Shown here in pieces: positions 43,732 to 55,011 of a stretch of 64,000 bases of DNA (position 1 is its first letter; every line of letters starts with the position of its first letter). The position numbers and the translations under genes are program-made. The DNA lies in NCBI RefSeq assembly GCF_030035675.1, contig NC_084487.1, positions 30,794,474-30,858,473 of the forward strand, given 5' to 3'. Below the pieces are notes generated by a model. It had not been told where the DNA came from, did no database searches, and saw only the letters and a program-made list of their open reading frames with translations. Origin of the DNA: Rhineura floridana (lineage: Eukaryota; Chordata; Lepidosauria; Squamata; Rhineuridae).

Positions 43732-44146
43732 TAGGACGGATTGGAAAGATCTTTCCATTTCCACTCCCCCCGTTTCTCATTTTTCTAGTCTTAAATTTGT
43801 TTCTCCACATTTCCGCAGCAAATGGCTTAAAAAAAAAAATTCTCATGAAAATCAGCATTTTAGTGTGAATTTCTCCTAACACACATTTTTGTATGCAGTT
43901 TTGACTAATGTACAGATTTTAGCAGTTGAAGTGCTTGCATGTTATTTTCACAAATATATTCATTTCTGTGCACATTTCCTGCTAATACACACATTTTTGT
44001 AAACATTGAAGTCGCACATGGTAAAATTTGGATAAGCGCAAGTTTTGAAGGAAGTCTGTGTTTCAGTTGTCAGATTGTTTTGGAAAGTGTTAATTTGAAA
44101 CATTTGGCTTTAAATGTGAAATGAATTGAATTTCTCCCCTTCCTTA
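43732..44146 (-). mobile_element. hAT-type MITE, TAGGGATGG family, copy 4
   Basis: TAGGACGGATTGGAAAGATC to CCCCTTCCTTA, interior reversed (CAAATGGCTTAAAAAAAAA, CACATTTTTGTATGCAGTTT, TGACTAATGTACAGATTTT). Target duplication not legible. Confidence 0.8.
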
Positions 44147-45545
44147 GTTTTGTCTTAACTAATCTCAAGTATATATCCTTTCCTTATCAATTTAACACAC
44201 AGTGGTGACACTTTGGATTCTACTTAAAAGAAAGAAAGTAGTCTGTATACAATACTAAAGTCAGGTTTAGGGCACATCTCATGATTGCCCCTTGATCAGT
44301 CCCTGGCCAATCTATGGGAAGTATGCTATGCAGTTTAGATTAAAAAACAAAATTCTTGCACACAGCTTGCTTAGGAATATAGGCATTTATTCTGAATGCT
44401 AAACCAATCATACCGACACCTTAATGGGAGATAACAAAATCTGACTAGTCCAATGAATCAAGTTACCATGGCATATTGTGAGGAATTTTACATTCCTTGA
44501 CAAGTCCACTCAGTTCCTCAACTGTACAGTTGCATCAGCAGGTTGGAGCCAAGATTCAGCGTAGTTTGCATGACTTCCGCTGCTTCTTAGGATGCTACAC
44601 AACTCATAATTATTAAAACTGTGCCAGACCCTCCTCTTACCGAGGAAAAATAATTAGCCATTAAGAGCTAGTTATTCTATCCAGTTTCCCTTCTGCGGCT
44701 TTAAATTGTCGGTCCTATGCTTCAGTCCTTTGGCATCAATTCTTCAGCATAATTGCCTTCCCCCTGCTGCTTCCAGAGTAAAGGTTTGTGTACATAAAGT
44801 AAAGGTGAGTTAGAAAAGGCTGCTTGCAGCTATTTGAAACTGCATAGCACTGCTACCAAATTGCTAAGAAATGATGCTAAACCATCACACCTAGATCCAA
44901 CAAAATCCATGAGATTTATTCCTATGTAAAGGTTATGTTAGGACTGGGAAATTTGTTTCTCTGTACCCAAGATTTCTGGCTTAACAGATTTATGAATTGA
45001 TCCTAGTGTTAGGATGGTGTTTTTTTGTGAGCTATAGTTGATTGGCCCCGGGATCTTGGCACTTGACAGGCCTCTTAATGCCATCAACACTTATAAACTA
45101 AAAGTGCTTCCTTTAATAGGCACTACAAATTTAAACCACTCATTTAATTCTTGTGACTTTCCTCAAGAGATCTTGGGATCTCTAGTTTTACAATTATGAT
45201 GATTCTCAAAAGGAAATAGGCATTACTTCAGCTCACTTGACCCTAATCTATGCATTTTGTACAAAGAAAGTGAATTGAACTGTGAAAGACCAACCCAAAT
45301 TGTCTTTGTAGTTATACAAATTTGTAGGGCAGTACAATATCTCAGAGAGGAGGTCAGGTCTCCTGCTCCCCTGGTGCATTCACTAGAGCTGCCCAATTTC
45401 CCTGTTTTTTAAAGTTTGATAGAAATATATGTGGGCTATAGGTACGTTCTTAAACCGCAAGAGGTTTTTTTGCCTACTAGTGAATTTCTCTGCTTTTTAA
45501 TCTGGGAGGTAAGAAATAGGATCCTGTGCAAGTTTGCTGAGAATG
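44147..45545. other. No feature seen
   Basis: About 1.4 kb that looks single-copy; no coding signal recognised. Confidence 0.45.
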
Positions 45546-45547
45546 GA

Positions 45548-46235
45548 CTGATCATTTGCATGCTTATTGAGTTCAGTGGGATTTATTCCCCTGCAATCAT
45601 GCTTAGAAAAGGTAAAACTGACCATGGAGGAGGAGGAAGGGAAGGAGGGGTGAAGAGATTGGAAAGGGAGGGGAGGGGGAGGGAGGAGTGAAGAAAGAGG
45701 GAGGGAAGAGGCAAAACGGAGAGGATAGGAGGGAGGAGGAGGGGAGGGCAGGTCTGATCATTTGCATGCTTTTTGAGTTCAGTGGGATTCCTCTGAGCCT
45801 TCCTCTGAGGCTGAGAGGCAGTGACTGGCCCAAGGTCACCCAGTGAGTGTCATGGCTGTGTGGGGATTTGAACCCTAGTCTCCCAGGTCATAGTCCTAGG
45901 ATAGGTAAAACTGACCATGGGGGAGGAGGGGGAGGGAGGAGGGGATTGGAAGGAGGAGGAGGAAGGAGGGGATTGGAAGGGAATGGGGATTGGAAGGGAG
46001 GGGGAAGGAAGGGGGAGGGAAGGGGCAAGAGGGAGGGAATAGGAGGGAGGAGGAGGGCAGGGCAGGTTAGATCATTTGCATACTTTTTGAGTTCAGTGGG
46101 ATTTATTCCTGTGCAATCAGGCTTAGGATAGGTGAAACTGACCTGGGAGAGGGGCAGGGAGGAGGGGGGAGAAGGAGAAGGGTAGGAGTAGGAGGAAGGT
46201 GGAGGGGAGAGGGGGAAGGAGAAGAGGAGATTGGG
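45548..46235. repeat. Long-unit minisatellite with purine-rich spacers
   Basis: Three units begin at about 45,550, 45,755 and 46,073. Each has GATCATTTGCATGCTTTTTG, AGTTCAGTGGGATTTATTCC, then GGATAGGTAAAACTGACCAT and 100-150 bp of (GGA/GGGA)-rich sequence. Unit 2 is split at about 45,791-45,897 by a minus-strand Sauria-type SINE head (GGCCCAAGGTCACCCAGTGA, GGGGATTTGAACCCTAGTCT). The last unit starts a further purine block. Confidence 0.85.
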
Positions 46236-46375
46236 TGGGCAGGCACTGGTCAGAGGCCCCATTCCTTTCCAAAAGGAAAACATTGTGAACAGTACCAGTG
46301 CTTTTCAGTGTTTTCTCCACCTTTTTATTCTACAGCAGGCGCATAGTCTCCTACCCAAATTTAAACAAAAGCTGT

Positions 46376-46660
46376 CACGGCCACATCCACACCAGACCTT
46401 TATTCTATTTTAGGCAATCATGGCTTCCCCCAAAGAATCTTGCAAAGTGTAGTTTGTGAAGGGTGCTGAGAGTTGCTAGGAGAGGCCCTATTCCCTTCAC
46501 AGAGCTAAAGTCCCCAGAACAGGGCCTGAACCACTCTGGCCATTGGAGCTCTGTCAAGGGAATAGGAGTCTCCTAACAACTCTCAGCACCCTTCACAAAC
46601 GACACTTCCTAGGATTCTTTGGGGGCAGCCATGACTGTCTAAAGTGAAAATAAAGTGGCC
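46376..46660. mobile_element. Fold-back MITE (CCCAAAGAATCCT family), long form
   Basis: CATGGCTTCCCCCAAAGAAT and GAGAGTTGCTAGGAGAGGCC pair with GGAGTCTCCTAACAACTCTC and AGGATTCTTTGGGGGCAGCC. The arms are long and about 60 bp of centre separates them. Confidence 0.85.
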
Positions 46661-47690
46661 CCCTGATTAGCCAAGCCAAGCAGCTGTGAGTCTGACTTTT
46701 AGAACACAGACTGTTCTTACTGAGCATGCCCGATGCTATAATAGACTTCAATGTAAAATTTCTTAAATTAATCAAAATGCAGCTGCAGAAGATGAAGGTC
46801 AGAGTATGGGGCAAGGTCAGTAATAGGATTAGAATAGTAATAGGGAAGGTCAGTAATAGGATTACAGGTACTCTTTGAACACGGCTGATTTTTAATTAAT
46901 TTCAAGACCACTTACAGAAAAAAGTCCAACGGGGGTCTGTATTTTTTCCCCTCTTGTTTTACACTTTTGATTCTCTCTGACTGTTTTGTGTATCACCATG
47001 AAAACATAGAGGATTGTTAAGCAAGTGTTTCTGAATTCAGACTATAAGTTTTGTAAGGTTTTGTTTTGTAAGGAGGTTATGGGAAGCAGCAGAATGGCAT
47101 GGGGAGGTATTTTCAATTTAACATTGCGGAATGCGAAAAATCTATGCTGGCTATAGTATACAGCCACTTTCATGGTAATGACCATGGTTAAGGATGGACA
47201 GATCAGTCTGTTTTGAGTTCTTGTCAATTTCCAATGTTCTTGTTCATAAGTGTGTCCCATCGCATTTTCCCATTAATATGCAATTCTTTTTTAAAAATCT
47301 GCAGGAATATTCATCTTTAATTATTTTTAAATATGTATTTTAATTTTTTTATTTCAGTTGTGCACATTTCTAAACACATTGCATCCTGCATTGCAAAATA
47401 TGGAGACGTGTGAAACCAAGGGATAATTATGTCCCAATATGAACATAGATCTAGGAAGCGTGGACCAGGTCAGTTCACATCAGAATTCAAGAAACGGAGT
47501 TCCTCAATAATCCCTACCCATGATTATTCTGTTTTCAGCTCTGTGCTACTCATTTTGCCTCCTGATACCATGACTGGCTGGACCATCCAGAATTTGCTAG
47601 AATTTGAAGGGAGGTATTCATAGTTCAGCAGTAGAGCTTATTTGTTACCTCATATTCTGATGTCATTACACTGTGTGCTTCACATTGTTG
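46661..47690. other. No gene seen; weak MITE traces at 47,190-47,430
   Basis: 47,190-47,430 has the AT-rich style of the TAGGGATGG family (AAGGATGGACAGATC, ATCTGCAGGAATATTCATC, TGCACATTTCTAAACACATT) but without clear ends. It may be a very old copy. Confidence 0.35.
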
Positions 47691-47698
47691 GTGGTGGA

Positions 47699-48210
47699 TA
47701 GGGAGGGAAGATCTATCAGTTTCAGTTCTCTCAGTTTCTCATTTTCCCAGTCTTAAATTCAGTTTTCCACATTTCAGCAGCAATTTCCAAATTTTTTAAA
47801 CAAAAAAGATCTCATGAAAATTCTTCAGCCTTTTAGTGCAAATTTGTCCTAATAGGAATGTTTTTGTATGCAGTTTTGACAAATGTACACACTTTTGCAA
47901 GCAGTTTCTCCTAATAGAATGCATTGTTGTTTGTTGTTTTCACTAATATATGCATGTTATTTACTTATTTATAATTTGATTTATACCCCACCCTTCCTCC
48001 CAGCAGGAGCCCAGGGCAGCAAACAAATCTGCATTTCCCCCTAATAGATGCATTTTTGTAAACATTGGTTACAGAACTGAATCACAAAATTCAAATAAAT
48101 GCAAATTTTGAAGAATGGCTGTGTTTTGTTTGTCATATTGTTTTAGAAAGTGCAAATTTGATAGATTCAGGTTGAAATGTAAATTGAATAGAATTTCTCT
48201 CCCAGCCCTA
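47699..48210 (-). mobile_element. hAT-type MITE, TAGGGATGG family, copy 5
   Basis: TAGGGAGGGAAGATCTATCA to CTCCCAGCCCTA, flanked by GTGGTGGA and GTGGTGGG (7 of 8). A minus-strand LINE-type tail of about 70 bp (TATTTACTTATTTATAATTT to CCCAGCAGGAGCCCAGGGCA) is inserted at about 47,958-48,028. Confidence 0.9.
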
Positions 48211-48218
48211 GTGGTGGG

Positions 48219-48955
48219 CAAGAAAACACTCCAAAAAAATGATATCAAGACATGGCGCAAGCTGTATGCCACCTCACAGAGGAGGAAAGTAAAAGCTACC
48301 ACTCATAGCAGCAACCTTCCGGTTCTTATAACAGGTAGATTTGTCCTAGATTTCAAGCTTCTTCTTTTCATTTTCACATAATATAACAAAACAACCAACG
48401 ATAACAACGGCCATAACTGAATACAAATTGCCCTTCCATACAAAGATGACCTTTTAGATATTCTCTGCAGATCAAACATGTCCTCCTTCCTGAAGTTCAC
48501 TAACCATTTCAAGCTTCTTTCACCTTGAAAATCTTAGTGGTTTCATTCCATCAGAGTAGTCAACACCAGAGCTTGAAGTGTTGTCTAAAACCTTGCTGAG
48601 CATTTTAATGTACCTCTAAAAATGTGATTTATGCTACTCAGGGCTACATGGGTCTGTCATGCTCATTCTGGATCACGGTAACATGGAGCTGTAAACTCTT
48701 GTTCTATGATGATTTTAAACTTTTTTTGCTGTATCTATGTACTTTATCTTTTCTGTTTCTTTTTGTAAACTATCCTGGAAGCTTTGCTGAAGGGCAATAT
48801 ATAGTATATAAATCTTATAAGCAACTAAATACATGTCAGTAGAAGAGAAAGCCGACAAGCAACACAACAGATTGGAAGTATAACATAATAGCTCTCTCCC
48901 CAAGGTTAAAAAAAGGGGGCATCTTTGAAAGAAATGGTTAGTGATGTCGCCCAGG
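48219..48955. other. No gene seen; possible L2-type tail near 48,700-48,830
   Basis: TTTTGTAAACTATCCTGGAA to GCAATATATAGTATATAAAT looks like a worn LINE 3' UTR on the plus strand. Nothing else recognised. Confidence 0.4.
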
Positions 48956-48956
48956 T

Positions 48957-49052
<96 letters not shown>
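48956..49052. repeat. (TTTC)n microsatellite
   Basis: About 24 uninterrupted TTTC units. Confidence 0.97.
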
Positions 49053-49054
49053 AA

Positions 49055-49635
49055 AAGGGCAGTATGGCTTTTTTTTTTGTCACACTGGCTGCATCAACCT
49101 ACAGATAGCATCTCTATTTTAAACTAGCCATGCAATTTTGTTTTTATTATTCCACAGGTGAGACAATTGCCTCTTAAACGTTTATGAGACATGCTGATAG
49201 AGGACAAAGGACAGAGTGAAGGAGACGAGAAGGGGGGAGGCGATTAAACAAACTATTGAAAGAAAGGAAAAGAAAAGGAGAAAAGGAAGGGGGAGCGTGG
49301 AAGCCAGAAAAGAAGGAAGGAAATGATTTACCCATTTTGAATAGTAATGAGAATAAACATTTGTTTATTCTGGCGCTTTTTATCACAATAAGCATCATAG
49401 CTTCAGGCAGTCTTGCTGCTGATGGGCACTGTTGAATGCCAAAATAGGCCAGCGAAGGAAGATGCATAGGAAAATAGCTCTGCATTGCAAGTTCACACAA
49501 GCAGTGGCCAACCTGCTTCTGGACTGTACCACTTCAGAGTTTCATGTGTCAGTGTATTTGACATTGTTGGATGTTTCCACCTAAAAAAGCTCCCTGCATA
49601 TATATTAAACTAGCTTAGACAGTATTCTTTACCCT
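49055..49635. other. No gene seen; purine-rich 49,200-49,320
   Basis: Purine-rich plus strand (GA/GGAA-rich) without clear periodicity. Nothing else recognised. Confidence 0.45.
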
Positions 49636-49639
49636 TGGG

Positions 49640-49735
49640 TCCCCAGATGTTGTTAGACATTCCTGACTTCCCTGGCTGGGGATGACTGGAGCTGTGGTCC
49701 AACAACCTCTGCGGGTCCAAAGCTGACGAATACTA
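49640..49735. mobile_element. Fold-back MITE, decayed
   Basis: GGTCCCCAGATGTTGTTAGA pairs with GTCCAACAACCTCTGCGGGT; GGGGATGACTGGAGCTGTGG is the family core. Confidence 0.65.
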
Positions 49736-50189
49736 CCAGCTTGGCAGGAAGGTTCCTTTTTCCCCGACTGATTAATCTACAACATGTAAAAACTTTTTTA
49801 GGTGGGGAGAGCATTCAAAATATGACCCCCAGCTTTCCTACTGTTGGAAGTGGTAAAGTTCAGAATCCTACCACCACCACCCATCTAATTTGACATAATA
49901 TGTAAATCAGTTCTCATAAATGCTTCTTTCACCCCCTTTTTTGTACAGAATTGATTTTTTTCATATATAGGCTTGTTTTAGGGAGCAATCTTTTCATTTT
50001 CCAGAATCTATTTATTGTTTATTTTCTTTTTATTCTGTTGAATTCTGTTTAGCAGCAGCTGGTGGATAGAAGTGGAAATAAAAAAATCTGTCCTAAGAAA
50101 GTTGTGAGACTTGCTCCAGTATGCAGCCAGGCCCACCAATAGTACCATTTGATCGGTTCACACATGCTTCTTTCATAAAGGTAATGGGT

Positions 50190-50461
50190 AGTGGAGCTGA
50201 ACATATAGTTCCTCTGTGAATGAATCTGTCATCCTTGCGTCTCTTTTATATAGTTCTTCAGTGTATTGCTTCCATCTTCCTTTTCATCTCGGTCAGTCAG
50301 TGTGTTCCCCTGTTCATTATTCAACATCCCTACTCTTGGTTTAAATTTCCCTTTAATTTCTCTAATCTTTTGGAACAGGCCTCTTGTTCTACCTTTTTTG
50401 TTGTCCTCTTCTATTTCTATACAGTAACTATTGTAATAGTTCTCTTTGTCCCTGCAGCTGC
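50190..50461 (-). mobile_element. BovB/RTE, linker between endonuclease and RT (antisense piece B1)
   Basis: Minus strand gives CRDKENYYNSYCIEIEEDNK, KGRTRGLFQKIREIKGKFKP and RVGMLNNEQGN.LTDR, then frame-broken DGSNTLKNYIKETQG and about 35 bp that match the start of the sense piece at 51,090. This is the region just before RT in BovB. Confidence 0.85.
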
Positions 50462-50957
50462 TTTCACCTCAGAAACAACAATCGATCGCGGCTTTCCTTC
50501 CATATCAGACCAACCTGATTCTCCTCAGTTTCTTGTGACACCAACATGAATTGAAGGGAAACATCCCTCAGCTGCACAAGGCAGATATGTAATACTTGTA
50601 AGTGGAGCTGCACAAGAGCCAAAAACTTGGAGAACTCCATTACAGCCACCACTACCAAACCGTCATGGAATTCAAACTTCCGCGCTCTTACGTTAAAGCA
50701 CATGCGAGTTAGTGTCCTTCGGTGCAAAGGGGAGAGGAGCATATGTCATATTTTGCAGACCAATTGGCTTATAGGGGGTGGTGTTACAGGCAGGACTGGG
50801 AAAAAGCGAAAAGAATGTATGGGTCCTCTCGCTGCATGCGCGGGCACAAAAAAAGCGGGTTTTTTACATCGGGAACGAGCGAACAAACAGGCGAGCAGGG
50901 ACTATCAGATGACAAAGCGAATATGGAAAACATGAATTTTCCAGGTCAGTTTGGCGA
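50462..50957. mobile_element. TIR element related to 28,151-29,281, inserted in BovB
   Basis: The right 250 bp (AAGGGGAGAGGAGCATATGT, ACCAATTGGCTTATAGGGGG, GGGAAAAAGCGAAAAGAATG, GGACTATCAGATGACAAAGC) match 29,045-29,265. The left part differs. It sits between two BovB pieces that are neighbours in the protein (ATIHR and CRDKENYY). Confidence 0.7.
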
Positions 50958-51085
50958 TCCCTAGTCGATGTATTGTTGCATTTAGGGTTCTCACCGTGTT
51001 TTTGTATCCTTTTGCTTTTGCTTTCCTTTTCTCTTTAACAATTTTAAGAGTTTCATCACTCATCCATTGATTTTTAACTTTTTAA
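50958..51085 (-). mobile_element. BovB/RTE, post-endonuclease segment (antisense piece B2)
   Basis: Minus strand reads NQWMSDETLKIVKEKRKAKA then KGYKNTVRTLNATIHR, the segment after the endonuclease in BovB. It continues across the inserted element into piece B1. Confidence 0.85.
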
Positions 51086-52615
51086 CTAGAGGCCAGGATG
51101 ACAGATTCATTCACGGAGGAACTGTATGATGAAGAACCAGAAATTTTAGAATGTGAAGTGAAAGTTCCTCTTAAAATACTTGGAGAAAAAAAATAACCAG
51201 TAACAGATGGCATACCAATAGAGTTGCTACAAGCTACTGAGACTGAATCTGTCCAAATTTTGACAAAAAATTGCCAACAAATATGGAAAACTAAACAATG
51301 GCCCACAGTCTGGAAGCGTTCAATATACATCCCAATTCCAAAGAAAGGGGATCCCAGGGAATGCAGTAATTATCAAACTCTTGCCGTAATATCCCATGCA
51401 AGTAAAGTAATGCTCAAGATTCTACAACAAAGGCTCTTACCATATATGGAGCAAGAAATGCCAGACGTCCAAGCTGGATTCAGAAAGGGAAGAGGCACCA
51501 GAGATCATATCGCAAACATATGTTGGATAATGGAACAGACCAAGAAATTTCAGAAGAAAATCACCCTGTGATTTAGAGATTACAGCAAAGCCTTTGATTG
51601 TGTAGATCATGAAAAACTATGGAATGCTTTAAAAGAAATGGGGGTGCCACAGCATCTGATCATCCTGATGCAGAACCTATACTCTGGACAAGAGGCTACT
51701 GTAAGGACAAAATGTGGAGAAACCGAGGGGTTCCCAATCGGAAAAGGTGTGACACAGGGGTGTATTTTATCACCCTGTTTGTTTAATCTATATGCAGAAC
51801 ATATCATACGGAAAGTTGGATTGGACCAAGATGAAGGAAGTGTGAAAATTGGAGGCAGAAATATCAATAATTTAAGATATGCAGACAATACCATACTCTT
51901 AACAGAAACCAGTAATGATTTGAAATGAATGCTGATGAAAATTAAAGAGGAAAGCACAAACACAGGACTACAGCTGAACGTCAAGAAGACTAAAGTAATG
52001 ATTTATGTAACTTTAAAGTTGACAACGAGGACATTGAACTTGTCAAGGATTATCAATACCTTGGCACAGTCATTAACCAAAATGGAGACAATAATCAAGA
52101 AATTAGAAGAAAGCTAAGACTAGGGAGGACAGCTATGAGAGAACGAGAAAAGGTCCTCAAATGCAAAGATGTATCACTGAACATTAAAGTCAGGATCATT
52201 CAGACCATTGTATTCCAGATGGATGTGAAAGTTGGACAGTGAAAAAAGCAGATAAGAGAAAAATCCACTCATTTGAAACGTGGTGTTGAAGGAGAGCTTT
52301 GCCATGGACTGCAAAACAGACAAATAATTGGGTGTTAGAACAAATTAAAGCAGGACTGTCACTAGAAGCTAAAATGATGAAACTGAGGTTTGGACATATA
52401 ATGAGAAGACCTAATTCACTAGAAAAGACAATAATGCTGGGGAAAACAGAAGGGAGTAGAAAAAGAGGAAGGCCAAACAAGAGATGGATTGATTCCATAG
52501 CCACAGACCTGAACTTACAAGATCTGAACAGGGTTGTTCATGACAGAAGCTCTTGGAGCTAGCTGATTCATAGGGTCGCCATAAGTCGGAATCAACTGGA
52601 AGGCACATAACAACG
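51086..52615 (+). mobile_element. BovB/RTE LINE, RT domain to 3' end, sense
   Basis: Starts MTDSFTEELYDEEPEILECE, then PVTDGIPIELLQATE, QIWKTKQWPTVWKRSIYIPI, SNYQTLAVISHASKVMLKIL, PDVQAGFRKGRGTRDHIANI, FLGKGVTQGCILSPCLFNLY-type motif B (IGKGVTQGCILSPCLFNLYAE) and NNLRYADNTILLTETS, where the catalytic YADD reads YADN. The C-terminal RT region (GLQLNVKKTKVM, ESWTVKKA-type) follows with several frame breaks. The 3' end is GATTCATAGGGTCGCCATAA then GGAATCAACTGGAAGGCACA, the tail shared with Sauria SINEs. Not functional. Confidence 0.93.
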
Positions 52616-52930
52616 TGTCTTTTTGCCTGTTTTACCTGATAATGTCTCTGACTTCACTCCATAGTTCTTCTGGTACTCTATCAGCTAAGTTTAAAGCCTC
52701 AAACCTGTTCCTTATTTGATCTTTAAATTCTTCTGGATGTTATTTAAATTGTATTTTGGCATTATGATTGCTTGGTTGTTCTTCTTTAGCTTTACTCTGA
52801 TTTTCGATATGACCAGTTCATGATCTGTACCGCAGTCTGCTCCTGGTCTTGTTTTTGCAGAAAGTATGGAACTTCTCTAGGATTGTGGCCTTAGTTCTAA
52901 TCCGAACATTAGTCTGGCAGGTGTGTAGTG
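52616..52930 (-). mobile_element. BovB/RTE, endonuclease C-terminal part (antisense piece C)
   Basis: Minus strand carries SILSAKTRPGADCGTDHELV, then frame-broken IRVKLKKNNQAIIMPKYNLN, RFEALNLADRVPEELWSEVR and DIIR..TGKKT. The DCGTDHE stretch is the end of the APE-type endonuclease. In BovB the next residues are those of piece B2, so pieces C and B2 are neighbours separated here by the sense copy. Confidence 0.85.
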
Positions 52931-52969
52931 CAGTTCATACTGGTCAGTTCTAGGGATTGGATTCACACA

Positions 52970-53380
52970 CACCCTGCTGCCAATCTTCTCTGCCCATTAT
53001 GGAGGAGGAGGAGGCAGGAGAAAAGGGACCCTCCCTTGGTGGTAAGACAGAACAGCAGCTGTGGCAAAAGCCTTACCAGAAGGGCCAGACCATAGAGGAG
53101 GAAGAAGATCAGGAAGAGGGGGTGCCACACCACAGGGGAAGCGACAGGCTGCAATGGGCAATATTCACTTAATTCTGACTACCACCCCCCCATGGTCAGA
53201 GTTAAGGAGATTTTTCACCCACCCTGGCTTGCCTGTGGTGTGGCACCTCCTCTTCCTGTTCCTCCTCTGGCCCTGCCCTGGAAGGCTTTTGCTGTGGTAG
53301 CCACTCTATCTTGCCACTCAGAAAGGGCCCCTTCTGTCCTGCCTCCTCCTTCTCCATGATGTTGGGGATGAGTGGAGCAG
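52970..53380. mobile_element. Large inverted repeat (fold-back element)
   Basis: Left arm about 52,990-53,145 (GGAGGAGGAGGCAGGAGAAA, GGCAAAAGCCTTACCAGAAG, GGGGTGCCACACCACAGGGG) is the diverged reverse complement of right arm about 53,215-53,370 (CTGTGGTGTGGCACCTCCTC, GGAAGGCTTTTGCTGTGGTA, CCTGCCTCCTCCTTCTCCAT). About 70 bp of spacer. Open frames on both strands (71 and 100 residues, MEEEEAGEKGP / MEKEEAGQKGP) are the two arms translated; no known domain. Confidence 0.8.
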
Positions 53381-53420
53381 AGTGGGGACAGAGCACAGGG
53401 GGGGCGAATCCCATCCCTAA

Positions 53421-53856
53421 TAGGGATTTCGATTCAGTTGGCATCCAGCAGAATTTATCAAATTTGCACTTACAAAAAAAATATAAGAATTGAAACACGG
53501 GCAACCTTCAAAATACGAATTTATTAGAATTTTGGGATGCAGTTCACCAACTAAACAATATTTATAAAAATGCATATATTAGGGGAAAGCGTGCATAAAA
53601 ATGAGTATATGAGTGAAAATAACATGCAAAAAGACATGATGTTATGAGAAACGGCTTGCAAAAATTTGTAGCTTTGTCAAAACTGCCTACAAAACTGTGT
53701 TTATTTGGAGAAATTCACACTAAAATGGTGAAGAATTTTCAAGAGGATTTTTTAAAAAAATATTCGCAGATTGCTGAAGAAATGCAGAGAACTGAATTTA
53801 ACCTTGGAAAAGTGAGAAAGTGAGAGAACCGAAATTGACAGATCTTTCCATCCCTA
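53421..53856 (+). mobile_element. hAT-type MITE, TAGGGATGG family, copy 6
   Basis: TAGGGATTTCGATTCAG to CTTTCCATCCCTA, flanked by ATCCCTAA and ATCCCTAG (7 of 8). The clearest copy for the internal 31-bp periodicity (53,565-53,740). Confidence 0.9.
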
Positions 53857-53864
53857 ATCCCTAG

Positions 53865-55005
53865 TCAGTTTTGTCACAGTTCACAAAGACTGCATTTCTC
53901 AAGCATCTCAACCCTACAGTTTAGAAGAGAGAAGCTATTTATTGCTGTCTGTGGGGGCTGCTACCTTTTGCAGCTGGCTTCCCACACCACATAAAATGAG
54001 AAAGTCCCTCATTTTTCTGTCTAATTACCCTGAGCAGCAGTTTATTCTTCTGACTTCTGTATTGCTAATATATGTTACCAGCCGCTGTACCCATCAAATA
54101 ACAACATTAAAGCCTGAGAGGCACAATAATCATACATGTAGATGAATCCAGGAATGCAATACCACACAGAAATGCAGCATTTTCTTTTTGATTACAGTCA
54201 TGATTCTAGTAGGACTGATGAAAGAGTTTTAAATTGATTGTCTGGGTTTTTTAAGCAGTTAAGTGTGCGTTCAAAATTAATTTGCCTATTATCAAATCCA
54301 TAATTTGGGTGCTTTCAATGGGATATTAAAGGGATGAAACATTTCCCCTTAAGGATGAGATAACCAGAATAAACAAAAAGCAGACAATCTACTCATTGTT
54401 AGGAGAAGAGGCCATTTTTAATGTTTTCAGCCATTTGAGAGTCTGAAGTACAGAGCATTGAGCTGCACCCAGGGTCAGCCCTAGACATTTTCCTGTCTGA
54501 ATGGAAACAGTAAAGGGTGCCTCCCTCCTCCAAATCAAAGTACACAATATCCAAGGCTGGTTCAGTTCTTTGGCACCTGAGGAAGAAAACAACTGCTACT
54601 GCTACTGTACAACAGTTCAAATCCCAGACTGTTTGCTGTCCTTTCATATCTAAAATCAGATGCCATCCTTCCTGTTGCAAGAAGGTCTTGGGAAACAAGA
54701 AGCCCTCCTTTTTGAAATTGTGGTTCCCCAGAGGCAGAAAAAGTCATTTTTCAAGATAAGAAAAGATGTGGGGACTGAAGGCATTTTAGACTCCTAAAAA
54801 TGCCTGAAACAGCTAGCAAGGACCATGTAGATAAGGGGCAAGCAGAAAATAGATTTCAAAAAGGCCAAATTTGGGAGTCTTCAGAAATGTTGTTGTTGGG
54901 TGGGTAGGTGGATACAGCCCATGACACATGGGTTAGCCACCACTTATGTAATGTGTGCAGTTCATAGATATAAACTGGAAAAGTCATTCTTACAGTGCCA
55001 TCCTA
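53865..55005. other. No feature seen
   Basis: About 1.1 kb with no recognised repeat or coding exon. Confidence 0.45.
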
Positions 55006-55011
55006 TGCCTT

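Noticed and set aside
45847-46320. Gly/Arg-rich and Pro/Ser-rich open frames on both strands
   Set aside because: Composition artefact of the purine-rich minisatellite.
52957-53504. Two related acidic proteins on opposite strands
   Set aside because: They are the two arms of an inverted repeat read on opposite strands.
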